Shown here: positions 1 through 9,200 of the stretch, one piece after another
Layout of the letters: each line of letters opens with the position of its first letter
Position numbering within the stretch: position 1 is the first letter of the stretch
Assembly (NCBI GenBank): GCA_001789205.1
Contig: MFYT01000047.1
Coordinates: 1-48,395, forward strand
Length of the DNA: 48,395 nucleotides
Direction: 5' to 3'
Source of the DNA: Candidatus Raymondbacteria bacterium RIFOXYA2_FULL_49_16
GTDB taxonomy: Bacteria > Fibrobacterota > OXYB2-FULL-49-7 > XYB2-FULL-49-35
Notes under the pieces: generated by a model
What the model saw: only the letters and a program-made list of their open reading frames with translations
Told to the model about the DNA's origin: nothing
Database searches by the model: none
Position numbers and translations under genes: made by a program

Positions 1-3000
1 CATGGAAACACCTTTGCCCGCAACGCCTGACCCGGGAAGATACTGCGCATCGTCGGTAACAGGCGCAAACAAGGTGTCGCCGGCAAACAAGTAGGTAAGA
101 AAACCTTGTTCACCCGAGGGCATGTTGTGGTTTGCCTGAATGGCTGAAAACGTATTATTAGTCAGACTCCACATACGTCCCAGGAAGGCGCTGTGGGCCG
201 GACTGTGTACGGAAACCCGTTCAATGCTCGACTGCCTGACTGTTCCTCTAAAAGGCAGCGAAAGCAGGTGCCAGCCTTGTCCAAGGCTGTTTGCGGCGCC
301 TACCTTATATCCTCTGCTGTTGCTGATTCCCCGGTATATGGCCTTGCCCGTTGTTTTAAACGGAATTGAATTCAGGTTACTATAACCCGTAACCAGAAGA
401 AAGGCCTGGTTGTTGCCAACATAGAATCCAGTATCACTGGCCGAATATTCACGGTATGCGCCGGAAGACCTTAACCTCAGAAGTTTCATGCGCGATTTGT
501 CATATTTACCGGCAAATTCCGGTATATTGACCAGAAAATCCCGTTGACGCTGATTGCTTGGGCTGGTTACCAGCGAACAGGGCATGTTCACAATCCGCCA
601 GGAATTGAACAGGTTGGAGAGTACGCCGGTTGCGCTATCAACGACAAACTGGGGGCTCAGGTAATGGGTATTGCTGAAACTCCCATCGCTGAAACTGACC
701 GCGCAATAAATACCCGACAGATCTATCATTTCCTGGTGCGCGGCCATCCACTGGCCAATGGCGTAGTCAGCGGCAATCAGCGTATCGTGGCCGCCCGCGG
801 TAGAGGCGTATTGTTTCGTGTTCACGCAGACAGTGTCAATGCTTGCGCCATCGCCGCGGAAGGTGATCACCTTCATTTTCACGTCGAGATTAACCGTATT
901 GTCACGTATCCCTATGCGGACCACGCTATTGGCGTAATCAAAAGAAGTGGATGCAGCCACAATCGCCGGCGCCCTCCGGTCAACACCGAGCATCAGAACA
1001 TAGCTGTCCTGGTTCCAGGTCGAGTCCTCGCCGTCTCCCTGTTTCCAAAAATCCTCCATGACAAAACCATCAAGAGCAACGTATGCGTCCGTGGCATTCA
1101 CGCTCTGGGCGGCGCCGCCAAGGCATTCAATGGCGCCATCGCTGAAGACCCTGAATATTTTAAGCGAATCGTTGTATCCATCAAGCGTTGGATTGAAATG
1201 GATCTTCAGCCCAAGGCCGGGATTGACGGTAAAGAGGGAATCGACTGAAGCTCCGCCAAACTTGGTGAGAAACCAATATTTGCTCCGGGTCAGATTGGCA
1301 ATACCCAAAGCGGTCATCTGGTCGATATCGCCCTGGTTGCGCACAGACCTCCCTATCCAAAGGGTTGTCGAGTTCTTGTACGCGTCGTTTATCAGACTGT
1401 TTGCATGGAGCGTGAGTTCAACAACATTGTTATCGAGGAGCAGGGTGGTGTCTCCCGCTGCTGGATACACTGGCGCAAAGTCTACCCTAAGGGTGGTGAA
1501 GTTGAACCACGCGGTCTCGAAAATATTTCCATGGATATCCCTGAGCTGCACATAGACAGTCTCAGGATTTGAGACCAAGAACCCTATGCCCGGAGCTGTA
1601 TAGGCAAGCGGTGCGCCGTATACCCCGAAGGTGGCGCCCCAGCTTACAGTACCGAGGTCGTGGCTGGCCCCCGCGGTCACAGAGCATGCCACGGCATTTG
1701 CGATAAAATCATAGGTAAAAGAGACCGCGGCGTCAGAAGGGCCCTTTCTATCAACAGTGAGCGAGCAAAGCGTCGAATCATCCGCAGGTCCGGCCGGCGG
1801 GACCATGTCGCTGAGATATAAACGCAGGTACAATTTTTCCGTGTCCGAATTGGCCGCGAACCCGAGCTGGTTCACGTTCACATAGCTGGTACAGGCAACG
1901 CCTTTAGACACAGTATCGCCGCTTAACAACACCGGGCCCGACAGGGCAACGGCGGAAAAAGTGTAACCCGCGGCCGCATTGTCTTTGCCATACTTGCCCC
2001 ACACCCTGGCCGAATTTTCATGGACATTCGTGTCCTGGACCGAAAAAACTAGCCGCACAATGGAGTCGTTTATCTGCGCAAAGGAAAGGTCCTGCGCATG
2101 GGGGGAAGAGAGCACGTAGGTGGCGCTTCCCACGGTTGCGGCGTTTGAACCATAGGCGTGGAAACTCACGCTGGCGTATGCAGTCAGATAATAAGCACCC
2201 CGGTACAGCTCGATATCGGTAATAGCGCCGTGCATGGAATCTATGGGAAATGTACCACTGTAAAAAGCGACTCCGCTGCTGAACGACAACCCATCGCTTA
2301 GAGGCATGGCGCCATAATAATATCCTGTATCAGTCGCCACTATAGTAATATAGCGCACACTCGCGTCGTTGGAAAAAACATGCCCTCCCAGACCGTCGGC
2401 AACCATGGCCGCGCTCCAGTCTATGGTAAAATTGTTATAGGCATTGATCGAGGCCGTGACCGTGCCCGCGCTGAACCCCGCTACCATAGTGGCAACGCTG
2501 TCGCGCGATACGGCGAGTGATAATGCCGCGTTGGACGCAGAATCGACCGGCGCTGCCGAGAAATAGTACATGCTGTTCGGATCAATACCCGCGGTAATAT
2601 CGATGCTGTCATTCGCGCTGAAATTAGCCGCATCCACAAAAAATCGATACGGATATCGTTCCTTATCAAAGGCGGAAAGACCGCTTTTATTGAAGTCGTA
2701 TCCCAACCGTAGCTTGTTGTTTTCCGCGCTTTTCGCCGCAGTCAGCGCTGATGGGGTTATGTTCCATTTCATCCGTATGGCAGTGGCGCCGAGTGATACA
2801 AGGTCAATGGCAACAGCGAGCTGCGCCGGGGGAATAGTGTCAGTTGAAGCGATTGTCTGTATGATACCATATTCCTTTTCCGTGGACCAGACACCGCGGC
2901 TGTCTTTGACATAAGCGGCCACCGCGTACGGGCAATTATACTGGATACTCCGCAATTCAGTGATACTGTCAAGACCCGATGCGACTGTCGGCGTTATCGA

Positions 3001-5841
3001 ATACAACACAGTGAAATTGGGGTCATTGTAGGCGGTAGGCGTATCGGAAGGAGACGAATAATACCGGTAGAGAAACTTGATTTCATCGGGTATCGCGCCT
3101 CCGGAAATGCTCCAGTAAATATAAATCCGGTTTGTACTGGAAGCGGAACTGCCCCCCGCCCGAAGGGAATCAAAAACCACCCTGTTTTCCGGCGGCGTGG
3201 CCACGGTGGTAATACGTTTGATATCAATCGCCGACCACATGAGAAAGGTGTCCTGCACCGCGACGCCGAAGAAATACGCCGTTAAATCGTGCAAGGTGTC
3301 GACGGTAAAGGGGCCCCGGTTTATGGTATCGCCCACGCGCCATGGCGTCATTGACGTGTAGTTTGCCGCCAATTGGCCCGAGTCGGTCCCTATGAAAATA
3401 ACCGACCGTTCAACGTCTTCCTCGATACTGCTGTCAACGACAAAGGAAAAAGTGACCGCGGTGTCGCCCACGGACGAAGCTTGGATCCAAAAGGGGTTTC
3501 CCGGAGCCACGCAAATGGCGCCATAGGTTTCGGTAAGCATGGTAGCGCCGTTTACCGTGGAATCGATCGCCGCCCAACTGTTGCCATTCTCATTGTCTTT
3601 GAGCGTAATGGTAAAGAAATAACGCGAGGTGGGTTCGAGGCCGGGTATCTCGACAACGCTGTCGGCAAGCACAGCGGAGGCCGCGACCTGGACATTGGGG
3701 GCGCCCGAAAGCGGATTGATCTCGTATCCTACTGTGCTGTAATAAATTTTAACCAGATCAATGTTCGCCCCTATCGCGCTCCGGTTCAGTATGGAGATCG
3801 CCGCGGTATTATCGCAGACATACGGGGTCTCGTACGCCGCGACCCGGACCGTGTTATTCAGCTTGGTATATTGCGGATAGACATTCACTGTTTTTGACCA
3901 ATTGCCTAAACTGTTTTTCGTGGCTGTTCCCACATAGTATTTTAACCCGGGCTGGCAGCCGGAAAATGTGTAGGTATTGCACGAATCAATGGTTGCACGC
4001 AGAATTTTCCTCTGGACCGAAAGGGTCCTATAATTTACATACAGGGAAGAATCCGTCGTCAGAAACAACAATACCGTATCAATGCCTCCTTCGGCCGCGA
4101 TATCGACGCAATTAGAGATTTCATACAAGATGCTGGTCGTGGCAACTGAGGGAAACGACACTTCCACCGGATTGGGCGGATACACGAAATTGGTGGCAAT
4201 GCTGTGCGTGTCAGTACCGGCGATTATTGAACGCACGCTAACGCCGGTCACATTGTCGACAATGGTAAGGGAAAAATAATGGCGGCCAGTGACAAAATCG
4301 CGTACAATGAGCCTGCCCGAGGGCAATGCCTGAAATTGCGCAAGCGTGAAGCTGGTATCGGGAAGGGCGCCAAACTGGTTTTTCACATACCCGGTATCGG
4401 GATAAAAGATATAGACCGAATCAATGCTCCCATTGATGGCACCAGGGACAAAATTAGCATAGACAAACCCTGAATCAATGTTTTGCGACAGGGTGAATGT
4501 AATGGGGTTCAAATAGGGCCGGTAGAAGCTGTCGATGACGATACTGTCTGAAAACAGGCTCGTATTGTCGCGCGGTATGACACCCACGTAGTATTTTGTA
4601 CCGCTGGAAATAGCAATGGTCTGGTTGTCCTTTATGCTGGTCCGGGCGACAGTGTCGGTAGAAGGCAGGGTTTTGTTGATAATGGCGTTTTTATTCGTGG
4701 TGACCCACACATAAATATTGTTCACATCCGAAGGAAGCAATGAATCGCCAGTGCAGTGAAAGGTAAAGGACGAGGAGCTGGAATCGGTTTTGACGATATG
4801 GAGCGTGTTGGTAGGCGAACCATTCTGAGTGGTGGCCTGGGCGTTTGCCGCTGAAGAGAAGTTATAGGCCTGGTCACAGACAAAAACCGAGAAATAATAG
4901 AGGGTATTGTCCGTAAGACCCAGGACGTCCGTGGTCATGGCGCTGCTGGCTACATTGACCATGGCTATTGCTTTGGTGCCATCGGTCTTGGTTGTGGGAT
5001 AGCCGTCAGTGCGATACACAACAAAAACGCTGTCAGCGTCAGCAGTGCTTGATCCGGTCCAGTTAAGACGGACGCTGCTGGTTGAGAGTGTGGTTGCGGA
5101 AAGCCCTGTAACGCCGTCTGGGGAGATGGAATCGAAAATATAATTGATAATTAGTGTTGGGTCGGTGCCCGAGGCTTCGCGGGAATAAATAGTATAGTTC
5201 CTCCCCGCGCCTCCGCGGTCCCTGAGCGCAAGGCCATAGGCGTTCCGGTCAATAATGTCCTGCGCCAGCCACCGGTCAATTGGAACATTAAGCACCTGGC
5301 TGGGGTAGAATGTTTTCCTGATGGGCGTGGAATTTATGCGCGAACCGTTAAAGCCAGCGCATATTGTCAATCCGCTATATCCCGGGGTGTCTTTCCACAA
5401 GACAGGACTGGTTGGATAATAACGCTTGAAATTGTAGCAACTGGCGCCATTCTGAGGGGTCCAACCGCAAATCCCTGGTTGAGTTGGACTACATTCGCCA
5501 ACAGTACCTTCATACATAGTATCTATGATTGTTGAAATTTCAATACCTTCTGTATCGAGTGCCGGAGCATGATTAATAGTGTCCGAAGACATTTGCACTC
5601 GCAATGTGCACGAAAGCACACGCGCACCAGCGATTGAATTGCAATTGAACATGATAAAGGGTGTGTGCTGGTTCCATGATTTCATACGAAGAGATGAATA
5701 GTGACCCTGGTTATAATTTCTCTCGTTTGAAGCGCCCAGAATATCATTATCATTGTCCGTGACAAAAGTCCCGCGGGTCTGGGCCCCTAAAAGAGCGCAA
5801 ACCACTCCACCAAAAAGGATCACCCAATGCAGCTTCTTCAT
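1..5841 (-). CDS. Giant secreted multidomain protein (DNRLRE-like, FN3 and Ig-like repeats), 3' end outside window
   Basis: An open reverse frame runs from an ATG at 5841 to the left edge without a stop, at least 1947 codons. It begins with a signal peptide (MKKLHWVILFGG, hydrophobic core, likely cut near LLGAQ). Residues of roughly 22-235 resemble the DNRLRE/CBM96-like fold: an RNYNQG start, a WLAQDIIDRNAYGLALRD segment and a YSREASGTDPTLIINY ending. An FN3 domain follows (about 237-340, 'SVRLNWTGSS' and 'LYYFSVFVCD'). The remainder is a long series of FN3/Ig-like beta modules with recurring 'IDSVYIFY' and 'KYYVGVIPRD' type strands. Near the window edge a 'GWHLLSLPF' motif resembles the C-terminal regions of large bacterial surface proteins. 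It is divergent from another giant secreted protein and is presumably exported to the cell surface. The ligand is unknown. Domain assignments are by eye; the secreted multidomain nature is well supported. Confidence 0.8.
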   Translation of the reverse strand, partial: MKKLHWVILFGGVVCALLGAQTRGTFVTDNDNDILGASNERNYNQGHYSSLRMKSWNQHTPFIMFNCNSIAGARVLSCTLRVQMSSDTINHAPALDTEGIEISTIIDTMYEGTVGECSPTQPGICGWTPQNGASCYNFKRYYPTSPVLWKDTPGYSGLTICAGFNGSRINSTPIRKTFYPSQVLNVPIDRWLAQDIIDRNAYGLALRDRGGAGRNYTIYSREASGTDPTLIINYIFDSISPDGVTGLSATTLSTSSVRLNWTGSSTADADSVFVVYRTDGYPTTKTDGTKAIAMVNVASSAMTTDVLGLTDNTLYYFSVFVCDQAYNFSSAANAQATTQNGSPTNTLHIVKTDSSSSSFTFHCTGDSLLPSDVNNIYVWVTTNKNAIINKTLPSTDTVARTSIKDNQTIAISSGTKYYVGVIPRDNTSLFSDSIVIDSFYRPYLNPITFTLSQNIDSGFVYANFVPGAINGSIDSVYIFYPDTGYVKNQFGALPDTSFTLAQFQALPSGRLIVRDFVTGRHYFSLTIVDNVTGVSVRSIIAGTDTHSIATNFVYPPNPVEVSFPSVATTSILYEISNCVDIAAEGGIDTVLLFLTTDSSLYVNYRTLSVQRKILRATIDSCNTYTFSGCQPGLKYYVGTATKNSLGNWSKTVNVYPQYTKLNNTVRVAAYETPYVCDNTAAISILNRSAIGANIDLVKIYYSTVGYEINPLSGAPNVQVAASAVLADSVVEIPGLEPTSRYFFTITLKDNENGNSWAAIDSTVNGATMLTETYGAICVAPGNPFWIQASSVGDTAVTFSFVVDSSIEEDVERSVIFIGTDSGQLAANYTSMTPWRVGDTINRGPFTVDTLHDLTAYFFGVAVQDTFLMWSAIDIKRITTVATPPENRVVFDSLRAGGSSASSTNRIYIYWSISGGAIPDEIKFLYRYYSSPSDTPTAYNDPNFTVLYSITPTVASGLDSITELRSIQYNCPYAVAAYVKDSRGVWSTEKEYGIIQTIASTDTIPPAQLAVAIDLVSLGATAIRMKWNITPSALTAAKSAENNKLRLGYDFNKSGLSAFDKERYPYRFFVDAANFSANDSIDITAGIDPNSMYYFSAAPVDSASNAALSLAVSRDSVATMVAGFSAGTVTASINAYNNFTIDWSAAMVADGLGGHVFSNDASVRYITIVATDTGYYYGAMPLSDGLSFSSGVAFYSGTFPIDSMHGAITDIELYRGAYYLTAYASVSFHAYGSNAATVGSATYVLSSPHAQDLSFAQINDSIVRLVFSVQDTNVHENSARVWGKYGKDNAAAGYTFSAVALSGPVLLSGDTVSKGVACTSYVNVNQLGFAANSDTEKLYLRLYLSDMVPPAGPADDSTLCSLTVDRKGPSDAAVSFTYDFIANAVACSVTAGASHDLGTVSWGATFGVYGAPLAYTAPGIGFLVSNPETVYVQLRDIHGNIFETAWFNFTTLRVDFAPVYPAAGDTTLLLDNNVVELTLHANSLINDAYKNSTTLWIGRSVRNQGDIDQMTALGIANLTRSKYWFLTKFGGASVDSLFTVNPGLGLKIHFNPTLDGYNDSLKIFRVFSDGAIECLGGAAQSVNATDAYVALDGFVMEDFWKQGDGEDSTWNQDSYVLMLGVDRRAPAIVAASTSFDYANSVVRIGIRDNTVNLDVKMKVITFRGDGASIDTVCVNTKQYASTAGGHDTLIAADYAIGQWMAAHQEMIDLSGIYCAVSFSDGSFSNTHYLSPQFVVDSATGVLSNLFNSWRIVNMPCSLVTSPSNQRQRDFLVNIPEFAGKYDKSRMKLLRLRSSGAYREYSASDTGFYVGNNQAFLLVTGYSNLNSIPFKTTGKAIYRGISNSRGYKVGAANSLGQGWHLLSLPFRGTVRQSSIERVSVHSPAHSAFLGRMWSLTNNTFSAIQANHNMPSGEQGFLTYLFAGDTLFAPVTDDAQYLPGSGVAGKGVSM

Positions 5842-6255
5842 AATTAATATTCCCCCAAATTAATATTTTTCTTGTTTTAACTTAAAAATTTATGCAAGAT
5901 AGAATATATTTCTCCTAAGACAATAAAGTCAAAAAGTGTTTTTAATGTATCGTATTTTATATTTTATGTCATTTTTAACATATTATGCTTTTTTTATTAA
6001 TATTAACTTTTTTGTATTCAATTTTTAATAATTTAGTTGTTTTACTGATCTTTCTGGTTCAACATTATTAATAAAATTAGCCGATTAACTAAAATAATTT
6101 GAACTTTGGTTCTTTTTTTTCGACTAAATTTATGGAAACGATTCTAAATAATTTTCCTTTTGCAGTAAGGTATATATAAATATATATTTCTAAAAAGAAA
6201 TTTAATGGCTAGAGTTTCATCATAAACTAGAAAACCATATCCAAGGAGTTAAATA
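5842..6255. promoter_or_regulatory. AT-rich divergent intergenic region
   Basis: A 414-bp, strongly AT-rich stretch separates two divergent giant secreted-protein genes and must carry both promoters. No open frame of note lies in it. The forward gene has a clear ribosome binding site (AAGGAG, about 6243-6248). A run of TATATA-like sequence near 6170-6190 could be a -10 region, but I cannot assign a specific promoter. Base composition is clearly lower in GC than the flanking coding DNA. Confidence 0.5.
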
Positions 6256-9200
6256 ATGATACCATACGCAAAAATAGCAGGGCTTTTCCTGCTCATGCTC
6301 ACCTCTCTCTCCTTTGCGCAGACAGCCGATACATCCGAGCTATATGTGACTCGCACACTTTCTCACGACACCATTTATTTTGAAGGCGCTGACATCTATG
6401 GCCCATACAATACACATTCAACAGTTACGCTGCGCGGCGTTGCCACCAACGACACGCTCTTTTTAGGTCAAAAATACGACATTGTCTTTGTTACAGACAA
6501 TTCCGGTTCAATGAGCAGCCGCACTGCCGGTACCCGCCAATGGCACGATTCCATTACTCCCACAGGCGATACAATACGAGTGAGCCGTATCCAGGGTGCA
6601 TACAATGCTGTGGCAAATTTTATTGATAGCTTTGCCAATCAAGGAATGCGTGTCAGCCTTATGTATTTCAGCGGTGTTGTAGGGACTGCCTATTCCTTGG
6701 GAAACGATTTCGAGCTCGCAAAGGCAAAGGCCGACACCTTCATCAATGGCAGCCAGCGGGTCAATGGCGTTTCCTATGGCGGTACCGCGATATATGCCGG
6801 CATTCACAATGCTGTCCGCTATGTGTCTGAAAATTACCGTAAAACTGAAGGAGGCGCAATCCCTGTTGTTATAGCCCTTACCGATGGCGACGACAATGCG
6901 TCCGGCGAATGGGGCACGGCAACCTGTCCTGGCCATGGTTATTGCTGGCCATCTCTTCAGCCAAACCTGGGCGTTGTCGAGGTCGCGGCCGTTGACTCTG
7001 TAATTTCAGTCATTGATTCTGTCCGTGACGCAGGGGTCGATCTCAGGGTATATACCATTAATCTAGGGCTGGATGACGTTAGCAACTATTTGCATAATAT
7101 TGCGGCAGCAGGCGCAGGTCAATGGGCCCACTCCAATAACGGTGCAGACCTCTCTCCCATTTTCCAGAGCTTTTGGGCTGATATTGTCGACATAACCGCT
7201 ATCAAGATAAATTCAAACACCCCCATGGTAATCGATGTTCTTGGCCCCGACATTCATTATGTTGCCGGCAGCTATGGGGTCAATACCAGTAGCGGTTATG
7301 TAGTGCCTACAAATTTTACAGTCACAAATGTTGGCGGTTTGCAGGTATTAAGCTTCTCCATCGACACTGTCAAGCTTGGCCAGTTTTTCGAGGTCCATTA
7401 CGATATCACAGCCGCGCGCACCACCCTCTCTGGTGGAGTGGTTGAACGCAAACGGGTAAACAATGCTGTCAGCGATGATCCTACCAACCATTCAAAAATA
7501 CAATATTTGCAATATCTTGATTCAATTGCGCGCACAGTGATCAAACCAATGGGACGTTCGTATATAAATGTGCGGTCCCTCACCGATGGCATCTATCTTT
7601 CCACTACGCCTGGAGCATTTACCGATCCTGGTCAAATAATCTCCCTTCCTTTCAATCAATACGACACTGCAAAATACGGTCCTACCACCTTTTATCCTCT
7701 TTTGCTCCAACGAGGCACTGGGATCACGCAATATACACAAGTGCCTGCTACCTGGAACTTCTCACCAATGGCAGGCTGGGTGTGCAATCCTCCCGGCGGC
7801 CTTTCTGGTTCTATAGCCTCGTTCCAATCAGTGGGACTTACTATTGCCGGAAACAACACACTCGACGGCCAACGTAACTTCACCATTTCCTACAACGACG
7901 GCATTACAACCTTCATGGATTCAATCGGCTTTGACGCAAACTATGTGGCTTTTGACGAATCCGTCACTGTTGCAGGGGTAACGCAACGCGCCGCCACTGA
8001 GGTGACAGCTATCAGCGAATTCCTGACAACCCTTACCATTACTGGAAATTATAACCAGCTTGCCACTCTTCCCCATATTCTCTATGCAATCGGATACACT
8101 AACTACGAAAATTTCTGGGCCATTGACGCCCAGTGGAGCGCATCAGGCTTCACCGCGTACAATTTCTCAAGTATTTTCTCAGGTGTTGCCAACAGCAAAA
8201 CAATCACCCTTGGCAATGCCCAAATTCCCGCTAAAACAAACACGCCAATAAACGATGCGGGTACTATAACCATTACCTATACCCCGACTGCGCCAGCAGG
8301 CCAGGTAAAAACCGCGAATTTCAACCTCATTATCCGCGATACCACGGATTATGATACCGCCGATTTTGTGGTCATTGCCAAATACACTGATTACATTAAC
8401 CAAGGCACCAAGGACATTTTATATAATCAGGCTGGTGTTGTGGCCGCCTTTCCCAGCGCAAGCGATACGCTCAAACTGGTTGGTCTCATTTTCGATATAA
8501 ATGTATCTGGCCCCCATTTTGTGGGCAATGCCGCGGTGCCGTTCAGTTCCACCCCGCTTACCTGGTATGTCAATGGCGTGCTCACGCCGTCCACTGGCGG
8601 CGCTGATCCAATGCTCAGACTCACCAATGTGCCTGGTCAAAAAGACACGGTCGTGGCTGTCTATGGCGGCATTCGCGACACGCTTGTTGTGACCTGGACA
8701 TTCGGCGCGCAACGCATTCTCCATATAGAAACAGCGCCAGCCACGGCCAACACCAATACACCGGTCCTGGACATCGATGCCTTCACTATGCCCGTCAGCA
8801 TCCAATCTGATACGTTGTATGCGGTTGTCCGCGATGAATTCGGGTATGCGGTGCCCAGCGCCGCAATCGAACGATGGAATTTCCCTGATGTCGATGGATA
8901 TACGTATCTGACCATCCCCGCATCAGACCTATCCACCAACGAGTGCGTAATCACAAAGAAAACAACGCCCGGCGTCCTTTCCCCCACATTCCTTCTTATC
9001 GCGACATTGCCCGCGGGCATCAATCTGGCCGGGGTCAGCACGCAAACGTATTTCGATACGGTCGTAATCACGCTTGTGAATTACTCATATGTCAAAAACG
9101 CCATTTACGCTGATTCGTCAAACGGTTATTTAAGTGCCTATGAAACGGGTATTTTCAACACACAGGGCTCGCAATATCACCAGGAAGAAATTCCTGCTGG

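Noticed and set aside
544-1248. Forward 234-aa frame opposite the giant secreted gene
   Set aside because: It is antisense to a continuous reverse reading frame with clear domains and has no ribosome binding site; it reads as low-complexity shadow sequence.
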